Positions 12,474-23,873 of a DNA stretch of 64,000 nucleotides are shown one piece after another (within the stretch, counting starts at the first letter, position 1; each line of letters starts with the position of its first letter). Under the pieces are notes generated by a model that ran no database searches, had not been told where the DNA came from, and saw only the letters and a list, made by a program, of their open reading frames with translations. The position numbers and the translations under genes were made by a program. Source of the stretch: Epiperipatus broadwayi (taxonomy: Eukaryota; Onychophora; Udeonychophora; Euonychophora; Peripatidae); contig JAQFVV010012394.1 of the NCBI GenBank assembly GCA_028023455.1, positions 21,658,900 to 21,722,899 of the forward strand. The letters run 5' to 3'.

Positions 12474-13420
12474 CTTTCAATGCCAAGTTATTGAGTTACA
12501 TTCTTAAAACTTTTACTATTTTCTTTTTTATATATTGCTTCTTTATATTTCCTTATATTATTATTAATTCTTTTTCATCTATTTCACAGAATTCTAGATA
12601 TTTGATTTTCCCACTACTATATGGAGTTTTGCTTTGCTTTGTTTATAAATATATTTTATATTCCTTGTTTTTTTTTCTTTATACGTGTCTTTGTTTCAAA
12701 TAAAAATTTATTAATATGTTCCTACTTCTTTGTAGAATCTATTTGTGAAGCAATTCCAACTAAAATATCAATTGACTTTTTATTTTTAAAATTTTAAATC
12801 AATCATCATCGATTGTTCTAATTTATTTTATGCGAGTGTTTCTAAAAGTTAAAGATATCAACTGCTAATACTGTCCCTTTTTAGTGGTTTTTGTCTCTCA
12901 GCTTTACATTGACACCTCTTATAACTCATAAATAGAATAACATTCCCTGTGTTAAATATATTAAGCACATCATAGTCTTAAAATATATATTAAGCAAAAC
13001 ATAATCCAACAGCTGTATCTTAATTTGGCTGCTTCCACATGCATAATCACTTAGGATTTTTCCCCAAACGGGATTCAATATTCGTGGGTGTAATTTATAA
13101 AGACAAGATTTTAAAAAGATTAAAATTATATTTAATGTTATGGTTTCGTATTTATTAAATATGTTTAAAGGATTTTCAGTTGGAAAAATAAAAAGCAAAG
13201 TGTTGTTTTTAAAAGTATTTTTAGAATTATCATATAAACCTTCTTGAATGAATTAATTAATAAGGGAAGAATGTATAAACATTTTTGAACAGAGATTATA
13301 AGGTGACCGTTTAATAAATAGACCGTTTAATAAATAAATGAACCAATTAAGAAGTTTGAAAAAAAAAACTGTAAAGAAAAATATTTTCCTGAACAAGAAA
13401 TATATTTTTAAAACATAGAC
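12474..13420. other. No gene recognised
   Basis: AT-rich; open frames at 12491-12703 (plus) and 12926-13198 (minus) are low-complexity and resemble no known family. Confidence 0.35.
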
Positions 13421-13423
13421 TTA

Positions 13424-13841
13424 TAATACATTAAAGATCAGCCTTTTCAAGCTATTGTGCATGCGCTTTTTACGAGTGTTACGAGTGTTAATAATAAATG
13501 AATGTCTTGCATTGGTGGTCGAGAGGTCAGCGTGACTGCCTTACAATCAGTTGCCCGGGTTGCGGGTTCGCGTCCCGGCCGATGCTATGACACTTGAAAA
13601 AGAAAAAAAAAATAAATGAATACTTTCACTCCCAACATGAGATATAGTATTTAAGAAAGAATAAAATGAATCCACTTATTCCAGTACTTAAGATTTGTCC
13701 ATATAGGGTCGGAAAGAATAAGTGGATTCATTTTATTCTTTCTTAAATACTATATCTCGTGTTGGGAGTGAAAATATTCATTTATTATTTAGTAAAAAGT
13801 GTATGCACAATAGCTTGAAAAGGCTGGTCTTTAATGTATTA
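13424..13841. mobile_element. H3-related foldback element with a SINE inside its left arm
   Basis: The ends TAATACATTAAAGATCAGCC and GGCTGGTCTTTAATGTATTA pair. The two arms stay complementary into the centre, past AAGCTATTGTGCAT and the CACTCCCAACATGAGATATA segment, apart from the SINE. The centre ACTTAAGATTTGTCCATATA with GGGTCGGAAAGAATAAG resembles the centre of the 33.1-33.6 kb element. There is no reading frame. The right arm preserves the pre-insertion state of the SINE target. Confidence 0.8.
13504..13610 (+). mobile_element. tRNA-derived SINE, subfamily A
   Basis: tRNA-like head with A box TGGTCGAGAGG and B box GGTTCGCGTCC, ending GATGCTATGACAC and an A-rich tail. A perfect AATAAATGAAT duplication flanks it (13493-13503 and 13611-13621). 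The opposite arm of the host foldback has a single AATAAATGAAT, the empty site, which fixes the element's exact limits. Confidence 0.92.
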
Positions 13842-13965
13842 CAATTTATAAAGCAGAGCCCTATAAAAATAAATGCTTATTAACATAGTCTTATGTAAAA
13901 GATAAATAACAACCAAAGAATGACAGTTGCAGATTATTGCAGAGTGATAGTTCATGACTTTTTCT

Positions 13966-14540
13966 ACAGTACAGGCTTTTTCATACCTGCAGTCCAATAT
14001 GTAATATATAAGGGTTTGAACTCAGACTTTCGCACGACCCTTAACTATCCACACTATCTCATACTGCTGTCACACTTGACCACACACATATTGAAAAGAT
14101 AAATAAAATTAAAAAAAGATAAGTTTAAGTTCAAACGCCCTATATATTACATATTTGAGAGCGATAGTATGTTTTTCAGTTATTATTAAAATAACCTAGA
14201 TCTTGTACATATTTAATGGATCGTTACATCAAGCCCATGATCAGTAGAGTATCCAAAAGACTGTACTAATTGCTCAAAGATTTCTGAAAGCATAGTTATC
14301 CCAATGTTATATTTCTCCCAATCTACGATAATCTGGACCAACTGATGACTGCTGGTTTAGTGCAAGATACGCATATTGGTAATTATTTATCTTTTCGACA
14401 TATATGTGTTCAAGTGTATCAGTGGTATGAGATAGTGTGGAGAGTTGTAGGTCAAGTGAAAGTTTGTGATCATATACCCTGTATATTACATATGTTGATA
14501 CAGGAATATAATAAGCCTGTATTTCAGCCATCAATCTACA
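13966..14540. mobile_element. H2 family element, inverted arms, decayed hammerhead
   Basis: Left part (minus orientation) contains GGGTTTGAACTCAGACTTTC and ACTATCTCATACTGCTGTCA. The right part (plus) contains GTGTATCAGTGGTATGAGAT and CATATACCCTGTATATTACA, the reverse complement of the same 3' end. At 14327-14396 the plus strand has ATCTGGACCAACTGATGA followed by CTGCTGGTTTAGTGC and AAGATACGCATATTGG. This is a worn hammerhead whose GAAA box is damaged. Confidence 0.75.
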
Positions 14541-14649
14541 ATAGTGTATAGGCATTATTAATAGAATTATTGAAATCAGGCAGATAAATTTATCTGGGTA
14601 ATAATTATATGCCCTTAGTTACATAATAATTTTAAGTGGTTTTTTACAT

Positions 14650-14650
14650 A

Positions 14651-14692
<42 letters not shown>
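14650..14692. repeat. (AT)n(GT)n compound microsatellite
   Basis: About ten AT units pass into about twelve GT units. Confidence 0.95.
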
Positions 14693-14693
<1 letters not shown>

Positions 14694-15169
14694 GCAAATA
14701 AGTTAATAGGTCATATATATATAAAGAACAGTGAAGGAGAAGTCAGTAGTCACTGAATATATCAACTGTTGGGTGATGAGGGTCTGAACCATTTTACATT
14801 CTTGTTTAACCTTCTAGAAAATGATATATTGATATTTATTTGACCATCAGATATTGTTGATGATCTGGGCTGGCTATGGGTAAGTTAGTGAAGACTCTTA
14901 ATAAGAAATTTGTTTTGGATTTGAATTCTATATCATAAGCATAGTAAATGGAGGTACTACATCTGCCTAATTAATTTTTTAGTTATAGAGATTGCTTTGA
15001 AAATAGCTTGAATATTTTTGATGTAGATATGATATGGTTGTATATACATATATATGCTTATAAAAATAACAAAAATATATATAGCAACTATAATATATAT
15101 ATATATAATTGTAAGAAGATCAACGCATATATCATGTGACTTAATTTAATAAGCTTGAATTATAAATTT

Positions 15170-15350
15170 TATATAATGAGCATGTCAATAGCTCTTAACA
15201 AGATTTTCAGAATATCCCTATCCTCGGGTTGGTTTCTAGCTCTGGTTTTCATCAGTGAGGCACTAGGATAAGAGATAGAAAATGGTTTGAGAAATGGAAT
15301 ATTCTGAAAAGTTTGTTAAGAACTATTGGCATGCTCATTGTATATATAAT
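15170..15350. mobile_element. Small foldback related to H1, decayed hammerhead on minus strand
   Basis: Arms ATGAGCATGTCAATAGCTCT and TTAAGAACTATTGGCATGCT-CAT pair, enclosing about 80 bp. Read on minus, the centre has ATCCTAGTGCCTCACTGATG-A, then a 12-nt segment, then GAAACCAACCCGAGGATAGG. It aligns with the H1 hammerhead box by box: CTCACTGATGA, then GAAAC-YARYC-YGRGGATA. The H1 cleavage triplet GTC has become CCC and stem II no longer pairs, so it should be inactive. Confidence 0.6.
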
Positions 15351-15979
15351 ATAGGAATTTGTATTTGAATCCCAATATCAATAACAATCAACAATTTCAA
15401 AGTCAAGCCAATCTTTTAAAAATAAAAGTGGAAAATATTATATATGTAAAATTCAATTTGATATATATTAAATACAGTAATTTTCATATAATTCAGCTTA
15501 TTCTGTTAGAAGCACTTTTGACTATATTCATTTTGGTCTTTGTCAAATAATCAAAATGAAATATTATCTTATAACTCCCATAATTCCATTCTCCCATAAT
15601 TCTGTTATTTTAATGTTTGATAATGATTCATTAATACTTGACGATTTCTTGAAATTAATATAGCTTCTTTTATTTTTGGTTTATTTTGACAACATTCAAT
15701 TTGTATAATTTTTATGTTTTTATAATCAAATTTTATACATAAAAAGGTTTTTTAGTATATAATTGTATGCCCTTATAAAATGTTAAATATTTATTTAAAA
15801 TATTTAAAATAGATGTTTAACATTTAGTAAAGGCATAAAATCATGTGCCAAAAAAGATATTTCATATATATATATTAATATATAAAATAATAAATATAAT
15901 GTTGATTATGTAATATATACAGTCTTTCAATCCACAGAAGTGCTTTTGGTTAATTATTTACTATGTTAGGTTGTAAATT

Positions 15980-16840
15980 AGTAATCAAACCATTACAAAA
16001 GAGAGAATATATAAATTATAAATCAAAAGTAGCAGTTATGCATAAGTTGGCAAGTTTTAGATCTTTTTTGTTTCATAATGAAAAATTATGTCGTTAGCAA
16101 AGTGATAAATTAAAGAATATTAAAATATTTGCAAAGGAATTGCTTAAAGTTGATTATAAGATTGAACAAATTAATAATACTTTATGACAATTTAAAAAGA
16201 AGTATAATGATTTAAAGGATTTGAAGATTGATAGTAAAAGATGGATATCTATTCCATATATTTCAAATGCTCAAGTGAACTTTTTAAAGATATGTATAAA
16301 GATGTGTTTAATGTTTCATTTTGTGTTACAAATAATGTTAATAAGTTAGTGAATAATTCTAAAAATGTCATACCTGACAAAAAAAAATTAATGGTGTGCA
16401 TCAAATTTTTGGTGGATATAGGTTATCATATATAGGTGAATAGAGGTACAGTATTGAAAAAAGATTAAAGGAGCATAAATACAACCATGTAAAAAAATAA
16501 AAAAAATAATGATTTAATGACTGCTTCAGTTTTTTTGGAACATGAAAGGACACGTAAATATAAATTTAAGTTTAATCTTGTAATTTTAAGATTCTTCATG
16601 AAGAGAGAAACCACAATAAATGAAAAATTAAGGAGACAATTTTCATAAACAGAAATAAAATGAATATAATTAATAGACAAGCCACTAATGTTAAAATTCA
16701 GGTATCCTGGGATTTGAGTTGATGATGTTTGCTTACATTGTTTTTTTTTTTAATTTAACAGCAATTGAAAAGGGTTAAGTAATTAATTGAAAGTACTCCT
16801 GCAGATTGAAAGACTGGGTAGAATAGTTAATCATCATTAT
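15980..16840 (+). pseudogene. Penelope-like element 3' half: RT tail, GIY-YIG endonuclease, 3'UTR
   Basis: The reading frame drifts but gives the C-terminal order of Penelope-like proteins. First come helices such as LKNIKIFAKELLKVDYKIEQ (about 16110-16165), then RWISIPYISNAQVNFLK (about 16239), the 'vsIPYi...' linker. Next is NVIPDKKK (about 16360), then GVHQIFGGYRLSYIGE, a stop, RYSIEKRLKEHKYNHVKK (about 16395-16490). The last part is the GIY-YIG core with YIG, an arginine-bearing helix and EHK intact. FLEHERTRKYKFKFNLVI follows. The 3'UTR includes TTGAAAGTACTCCTGCAGAT, repeated at 63.43-63.55 kb. Stops and frameshifts show it is inactive. Such elements encode a reverse transcriptase and a GIY-YIG nuclease that nicks the insertion target. 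Confidence 0.72.
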
Positions 16841-17510
16841 ATTTTTTATTTTCTTTGTTATTATAATATTTATTAATTAACAGTCATTTTATTAGTATTA
16901 TATATATTCCATAGCTTTAGATATATTTTTGTTATTATTTTTTTACAATTTATGTTAAAAAATTGGGATAATGGATTTTCTTTATTTTCATTTTTTGATC
17001 ATATATATGTTTGTAGATTGCAAAAAGAATTTTGGTGTTAACTGAAAAGATATTTTTATTCTTCTTACTAAAAACAGTTATTATCTAATATCCACTCCAT
17101 AATTTTTGTAACTGTAACTATTATTATTATTAGGTGAATTAATCATATGGTAAAGGAATATGGGTGAGCTGCTCTCCAATACATATTATCTTACTATTAG
17201 ATTTTTATCTCTAAATTTAAAACCAAGAAATACTATGGTTTTTCTTCTTATTTGCCTAATAGTTCTTAATTTAAATCTCATTTGGTCTTGAAGTCAGGAC
17301 TAGTGTGTGTAAATGATCTTTTTAGATATATTCATTACAGACCAAATTAAATTATGGCCCTTATTTACAGGAGTCTGTAAAAGTCATAAACCAAGACAGG
17401 GTTGATGGCCTAAGGCAGAGGTTCCAAGAATCACCTTATTGCAATCCAGACTGCCATTTGATGGTAAACTTTTATTTATTTATCCACAACTGCACATTTC
17501 TTTTAAATAA
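16841..17510. other. No gene recognised
   Basis: AT-rich spacer between the Penelope-like remnant and LINE-A copy 1. Confidence 0.35.
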
Positions 17511-18050
17511 AGGAAGATTACAAAGAACTATCTCCAACTCCCTATTTTTATTAATGCATCTATTCTTCTATCCCATTCCTTAACACTCAACAATTCTCCT
17601 AACACAACCATCCACCTTTTGTATAAGTATACTGACATAAAGTCTTCATCCAAATCTTCTACATATCATACTACCTTTCTTACCTATCTTGTTGTCTGTC
17701 CTTTACTCATAATGCAATTAAATACTATTTTGGCTATTCTCTTACTATCCAAAATTGCAATCTATTGAACATTTTCATTTTGCTTTTTGCATCTCTCATA
17801 TAAAAATTGGACTATCCCATTTCTCCTTGAATTGCCTCCTTTGCTGTTCACACATCTGCATCTAATGCATGTCTTCCTACTTTTCTTTGTACTTAGAAAT
17901 AAGTAATATAACACTCCTTTACTAACACATAATGCACCATTACCATAAGTTAACCCTGCTACTGCCACTCCTTCCATACAATTCTAGCTACATCATATTT
18001 ATTATATGAAAACACTGTTAATTTCTTTATCAACCCCTTTCTTTTCTCTC
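17511..18050 (-). pseudogene. LINE-A internal fragment, copy 1
   Basis: The minus strand gives EGVAVAGLTYGNGALCVSKG and related segments also found in the 52-53.2 kb copy. It covers the region after the reverse transcriptase palm and lacks the 3' end. Frames are broken. The 5' side stops where a short H1 foldback begins (TCTCAATACAG against TCTTTGCTTC in the longer copy), so the H1 element inserted into this LINE. Confidence 0.75.
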
Positions 18051-18188
18051 AATACAGTAGTGCCATCCAGTGCAAGTCATAGTAATTAATGGCTTGCACT
18101 AGATGGCACTATTGTATGGAGATTTTATCACTGTTTAAAAGCTTGTGCAAGCATAGAAAATTGTGAGCATGTAATGATAAGTGGTTTA
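18051..18188. mobile_element. H1 family, short foldback without hammerhead
   Basis: ATACAGTAGTGCCATCCAGT and GCACTAGATGGCACTATTGT-ATGGAGA form a near-perfect hairpin. The right side runs on through ATCACTGTTTAAAAGCTTGT to GAGCATGTAATGATAAGTGG, the worn H1 3' terminus. Only the terminal 50 or so bases of each arm remain, so the ribozyme part is absent. Confidence 0.7.
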
Positions 18189-18190
18189 AC

Positions 18191-18294
18191 TTTTTTTTTC
18201 ATGTGTCATAGCATTGGCAAGGAAGTGAACCCGCTAACCCAGAACAACTGCTTGTAAGGCAGTCGCGCTGAACTCCTCACCACCAATGCTTGAC
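18191..18294 (-). mobile_element. tRNA-derived SINE, subfamily A
   Basis: Read on minus: GTCAAGCATTGGTGG head, AACTGCCTTACAAGCAG-like anticodon arm, B box region worn (GCGGGTTCACTTCC), then GCTATGACACATG and an A tail (a T run on plus). Possible short AACTTTT duplication on both sides. It sits directly beside the H1 foldback's end. Confidence 0.85.
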
Positions 18295-20215
18295 AACTTT
18301 TATTTTTGGTTACAAAAGCTGAAGAAAAATTATATCTTACAATTTAGTTTTTTTTTTTACATTTTAATGCACTGATGTGAATAAAGGCATTTTTTAAAAA
18401 TATATATATTATTTGCATTTCTTTTTTAACTATGAACAAATTCGTTTACACTTACCTTTTTTTTTTTTTAATTTACTGGAATTGGGAAGAAATTGATATA
18501 TTAAGCTACATATACTTGGGCTTTTTGTTAGTTACTGTGTATCACTTTTATGTAAATAGAGGGATTGGAATTCAGGAATTTTTGGTCTACATATTAGAGA
18601 TGATTGATAATGCATGAATACATGATAGAGAAATAATGTAGCACTGCCGATAATAATGGTGAGTCATATTGCTCTAGATGAAAATTTGATTGTCATTAAG
18701 GTATAGATTTGCTATGTAACTGCATAGTTGACAAAAATGCTACTGAGATTCAGACTGGCCTTCAAGAATCTTCATGTTATTATACAAAAGATGGATGTAA
18801 TTAATATTATCGTTATGGTCTGATGTATGCTTTTGCATTTCTATTATTATCTGATTCTCACTACAGCAATGTGGCAGAATATGAACTATCTGCCCGACTT
18901 CACAGTTTACAGTGATTGGAAGAATTTCTTGAAACCAGTATTTGCAAATTATGCTCAAATGTTTTTGGGCAGGCTACAATTCAATAATCAAATGCACCAT
19001 GCTTTTGATATATGTCTTTCAACAAATAAAGAATTGATAATGCTATCCTCTTAATGTCATTGGTTTTCAAATATACTGTAACAACATTAATTTTTGCTAT
19101 ATTGCTTCATCTGATATAAAGCATCAGTAAACGATGTCTTAACCCATTTGCTACTTTGTTTGCAATTTACTTGTAATAATTCTTTTGTCAAATTTGCAAA
19201 TTTTACATGCTTAATCATAGCTAAGTCACTTCTATGCTAAGCAGTAGTCAGAAACAGCAATTGCTCATAAATGAGTTTGGCCATGCCAATAAAAAAAACT
19301 ACTCTAAAGATGAGTTTTGGAATGACTATACACACCAATCTATGAATGACAAATACATTCACATTTAGAAACTGCTCCTACCTAGTGGTGATAGCTTGCA
19401 ATTTACTCCCTAGTTAAAACAAACAGAAGCCCATTTTACAGCTAATTTTTAAAGGCTAGTTACTATAAAGTGATTACCTAAAAAAAAACAAAGCCCTAAT
19501 ATGATGAACTTGAATCAAGTTTTACTTATATGAAAATCCTAGATCATGGCATTGGCTGATATGCTGTGGTTACTCCCTCAGGGTCCTTTAAAAAATATAT
19601 AAATTTGCAAACATTTTTTTTATTATTATAGTTTGTTTTTTTATTCTTGTTAATATCAGATTAAGAATAGGTACAAATCCATTTACCAACCAATTTTTGA
19701 TCGTTGCTAATCTGAGGGAAAAACATTAAAACTTGGCTAAAATTTGAAAAAATTTCAACTTTTGCCTAGCTTGTAATTTGAATCTTAGATCAGGTAAGCG
19801 ACTAATGGATGTGTTATGGCTTCCCATCAAGATGTTTCAGTAGGAATATATGTTTGAAAATTAAATTAGAAATGGTAAATATATAAAATGATTTACTGTT
19901 TGGGAGTGCATATGAAGTTTGAGCACCAGAAGTGATAAATTGAGACCATGGACTTTGGGCTCCAGAGATCCCCTTCTTTGACTACACTAAGCCATGCAAG
20001 ACTTTATGAAACGTAGAATAACTTTAGTTTGATTAATTGAAGTAATCACATTATTCTCTTTATTATAATGTGATGTATGTTATTTTCATTGTATCTCTAT
20101 GTTCTGTGTGTTCGTGCAGTTGTAGAGTGACCTACTCATTACTGTATTTTTTTAAGGTTCATAGGCCATACTTAGCTATGTCACTTCCGGCGATTGAATT
20201 TTTGTACAAATTCTC
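18295..20215. other. No gene recognised
   Basis: Opposed open frames at 18740-19054 are short and match no family I know. Around 19920-19980 a patch (GAGCACCAGAAGTGA on plus) resembles the reverse complement of 41.00-41.05 kb, so an unnamed dispersed repeat is possible. Confidence 0.35.
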
Positions 20216-20221
20216 GAGTAA

Positions 20222-20360
20222 AAAAGCCATTTGATTCGGATGATATAATGTAGTGGTAAAGTGTCAGGTTCTGGAACGCAAGATCTTTATGTTGATTCTA
20301 GTTCGGTGCTCGGATTTTTTAAGATCCCAGAGCAAATAAATCGAATGGCTTCATTGTTTA
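20222..20360 (+). repeat. Possible second tRNA-like repeat inside a hairpin
   Basis: AAAGCCATTTGATTCG (about 20224-20240) and ATCGAATGGCTTC (about 20339-20352) are inverted. Between them TGTAGTGGTAAAGTG looks like an A box, CAGGTTCTGGAACGCAAGAT like an anticodon arm, and GTTGATTCTAGTTCGG like a worn B box. A SINE of another family or a tRNA pseudogene is possible; there is no A tail. Confidence 0.35.
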
Positions 20361-21192
20361 GCAGGTCGAACACCAATAGTTGATCTTGCTCTCTACCACT
20401 TAACCTTTTAACATTTTCACATCTATTAATTTTTTTCCCTTTTAAAATTAAAAACCAAATTATTGTAAAATGTCTGAAATAAATAAATAGAAGATTGATT
20501 ATTCACCATCGCGATAATCAAACTTTCGTACCTCTTAAAAGTGAAATTTTATCCTAGCTGAAATGATATCTAGTTTGCTGGGGAAATTTTTTTTTATCTT
20601 CATTTAATAGTTCAATCATAAACAAAATTAAAACGTTTTATAAAGATTGATTAACAAAGCAAAATTTGATTTATAATTTATTTATTTGCAGAAAAAAAAA
20701 AGTTTTTTTAATAATTACGTAGGAAATTGTAAATGTACCGAACTCTGTCATTAATATGCAAATTCTCCGCTGAATTATGGGATAGCGGAGGCTGCTCGAA
20801 TCACTTTTTTGACGCTTTATCAGTGTTTTTTGTTTGAAATAACGTAATTAAAATATGTTGCTGGAAAGTTATAATGTTTTCTTTTCTACTTATAGAACAA
20901 CAACACGAGGCTTTCTCTGTTTAATTAATTGGAAAAATATGAAAAACTGTAGAGGGGAGGGGTATTTGGGGAGAAATAGTTGATAGATTGTCATTACCAA
21001 AATATTTTAAATACTTAACAAGTTGACTATGATCAATATTAATTATTGAGATGGAAAAGCCGATTGTCACAGAAATGTTGATAAAATTTCAGCTGGAAGC
21101 TATTTAAATATCAAATAATTTATTAATATTGAATAAAAATTATTACGCGTTAAAATGTCATTTTAAAAAGTAAATTATATATATCACATTAT

Positions 21193-21830
21193 AACTGAAA
21201 CACAGGCTTATTACACATCTATGTCTATATATGTAAGGTATATGAGCACAGACTTTCACATGACCCACCATAACACTGATACACTTGAACACATATATGT
21301 CGAAAAGATAACACGTATTTCATGCTAAACCAGCAATCATCAGTTGGTCCAGATTACCATCTCCACACATATATGCTATAAGTGCTCAGATATATATTAA
21401 GATAGCCAATCTTCATACTTTGATGGACATGCTTCAATCTACTCCTCACTCCAACTCTTCAACCGTCCATCCAATTGAAAATCTAATGATGGAACGCTCA
21501 AAGGCCACCCTGAGGCCGAGATTGTAGTCACACCCATGTTGACCTAAGGTCAATCTGACCCCTCATATACAGGACATAATCCATTTAATACATATACAAG
21601 GGATGGGCAGACATCTCTACTATGTAATAACTGAAACACAGGCTTATTATACACCTATGTCTATATATGTAATATATAGGGTATATGAGCACAGACTTTC
21701 ACACCACCCACCACTCTCCCCTCTATCTCATAACACTGATACACTTGAAAACATATGTGTTCAAGTGTATCAGTGTTATGAGAAAGAGTGGAGAGTGGTG
21801 TGAAAGTCTGTGCTCATATACCCTATATAT
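21193..21830 (-). mobile_element. H2 retrozyme-like partial dimer with 15-bp target duplication
   Basis: A perfect TATATATCACATTAT copy lies on each side (21178-21192 and 21831-21845). Inside, AACTGAAACACAGGCTTA starts at 21193 and again at 21629, so the unit is repeated head to tail every 436 bp. The last part folds back: ACACTTGAAAACATATGTGT followed by TCAAGTGTATCAGTGTTATG. On minus, a hammerhead-like core sits at 21302-21362: ATCTGGACCAACTGATGA, TTGCTGGTTTAGCAT, GAAATACGTG. The cleavage-side strand that would complete stem I is deleted. There is no coding potential. Long target duplications point to insertion by reverse transcription. Confidence 0.85.
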
Positions 21831-22378
21831 TATATATCACATTATCTTTTTGGGAAAACTCACTGCAGACATTTCACTATTAGTATTGAGAGATTTAAGA
21901 ATATCCCAATCGAGATAAGAAGGAAGGGGTGTGTGGTCTATTTTCCATTTCAGAGAGGAGTATAGGGAACAAATCAGTTTTAAAGCCAAAAAAAAATCGC
22001 TAAAATTAAAATCCTGTATGGGCCACACCACTTGCCTTCTTCCCCTTTCTGAATTTGCGCAACCCAATGGGTAAAATGAGTATCTGCGTAAATAACAAAA
22101 GATTCAAAATTGGAATGCTCAATAAAAAGAAAGTATAAACTTTAATTTTAAACTAATTAAATAAAATAGAAATACAAAATAGAAACGCATATAAATACCA
22201 CAAATATATAAATATGCGTGTGTAAATGATATCAACATACGCAAGAGTTTCCCAAACCGAAGACGCAAAGAATGACAGCATAAACAACTAGATAACGTAC
22301 TGAGTGAATTTTTTGTTTTATAATATATTAACAAAAAGATTTAGTTTAATAATTAATAACAAAACAAGCATTTTTTTT

Positions 22379-22490
22379 GTCAAGCGTTGTTAGCCGAGAT
22401 GTCATCGCAACCGCCTTGCAAGCAAGTAGTTGTTTGCAGACGGTTGTGGGTTCGCGTCCCGGCCGATGCTATGACACATGGGAAAAAAAA
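22379..22490 (+). mobile_element. tRNA-derived SINE, subfamily B
   Basis: Starts GTCAAGCGTTGTTAGCCGAG, has an anticodon arm extended by AAGTAGTTGTTTGCAGACGG, then GGGTTCGCGTCCCGGCCGAT and an A tail. AACAAGCATTT flanks both sides. The GTTAGCCGAG head and longer variable region separate it from subfamily A; the 50.7 kb copy is its partner. Confidence 0.9.
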
Positions 22491-22500
22491 ACAAGCATTT

Positions 22501-23225
22501 ATTTACTAAATTTGATAAACGAGTATATTCGACAGACCCAAAACCTCTTATTAAGATACAGGATATGAGACCTTAGATTGGGTCAATCTTGAAAAACAGG
22601 AAGTCTGATATCTAACTAGTCTGTATATTAAGTAAGTACTCTTCTCGAAAACTGATTGAAGTAATAATACAGGACTTTTTGATCATATCATTTCATTCTG
22701 ATCTGTTTTACGATATTTAATCTTTTGTGTACTCTTTTTACATCCAATCCCCTTCAATCATTTTTACCATAATGTAACTAAACTGACCAAATCCAAACTT
22801 GCTTCTGTCTTCTATCTCATTTTTCCGTTATATTTTTGCTGAATTGCATCTTCTTTAATTTTGAATTAAAATTTTTAGATTTCACGACCAGGTATATTTA
22901 ATAGGATTAAATTTCATAATTGCCATATAGAAAGCAGAAGTAAAGATAAAACAGTCAGCTTTTAACTAATTCACTGCAAAGCAAAAACTCTTCACTATAA
23001 TTATAATTAAAACATCTTTCTTTTCCACTTTATACAATGAAAACATAGTATTCAAATAATTTTACTTTTTTTATAATTTTGATTGTCCAGTAGTCTTATT
23101 CAGAGCTAAAATCATTTAAATATATATGACTGTATACATTATTCATATTTTAATTAGATTTGTAGAAATATATATATATCTTATAATAAATATTTGTGCA
23201 AATATAATTAAAATATAAATTAAGT
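22501..23225. other. No gene recognised
   Basis: AT-rich spacer between two SINEs. Confidence 0.35.
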
Positions 23226-23226
23226 A

Positions 23227-23326
23227 GTCAAGCATTGGTGGTCGAGTGGTCAGCACAGCTACCATACAAGCAGTTGTCGCGGGTTAGCGGGTTGGCTTCC
23301 CGGCGGATGTTATGACACATGAAAAT
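23227..23326 (+). mobile_element. tRNA-derived SINE, subfamily A
   Basis: GTCAAGCATTGGTGGTCGAG head, TACAAGCAGTTG anticodon arm, GCGGGTTGGCTTCCCGGCGG B-box region with changes, GTTATGACACATG end, short A-rich tail. Imperfect ATATAAATYAAGTA duplication on both sides. Confidence 0.85.
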
Positions 23327-23329
23327 ATA

Positions 23330-23870
23330 TATAAATCAAGTATTTTAAATTATAATTATAACGTTCTGATTATGCAGTCATATATATTTAAATATTTTGT
23401 AGCTCTAAGAAAGATTGCTGGATAATCAAAATTATAAGGAAATAAAATTATCTGAAAAAAATGTTGTTTGCATTATATAAAGTCAAAAAAAAAAGTCCTT
23501 ATTAGTTGTATATATTAATAATCAAGACATAGAAAATAAATTTCTGTTGTTGTTTTAGTCTCTAAGAATAACTAGATACCCATTTCCTGACAGTGAATTA
23601 GTTGTAAACTGGCTAGTAAAAGAAAAATATAAAACCCTTTAAAAACATTCCTAGCTTATTTGTTTCAGATTTGAACTAAAATCTTAGGTAATCTTAGCTT
23701 GTAGGATATATTTATTTTGAATGCAATACCAACTTATTATATAAATCTTTTTTTATTTTTTTAAACATTACTTGCTTTATTGATTACTAAATGTACACCA
23801 ATGTTTTTCTTTTTTTTTTAAAAATCCAAATTAATAAAATATGACTTGAATTAATTAAAATTCCTTTCTG
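23330..23870. other. No gene recognised
   Basis: AT-rich spacer up to the H1 dimer. Confidence 0.35.
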
Positions 23871-23873
23871 GTT

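Noticed and set aside
18740-19054. Opposed open frames of 72-75 codons
   Set aside because: Neither peptide resembles a family; no repeat or exon signals.
23227-23326. Functional tRNA gene
   Set aside because: Head and boxes are tRNA-like, but the anticodon arm is distorted, there is an A-rich tail and a target duplication, and seven more such copies exist: a SINE.
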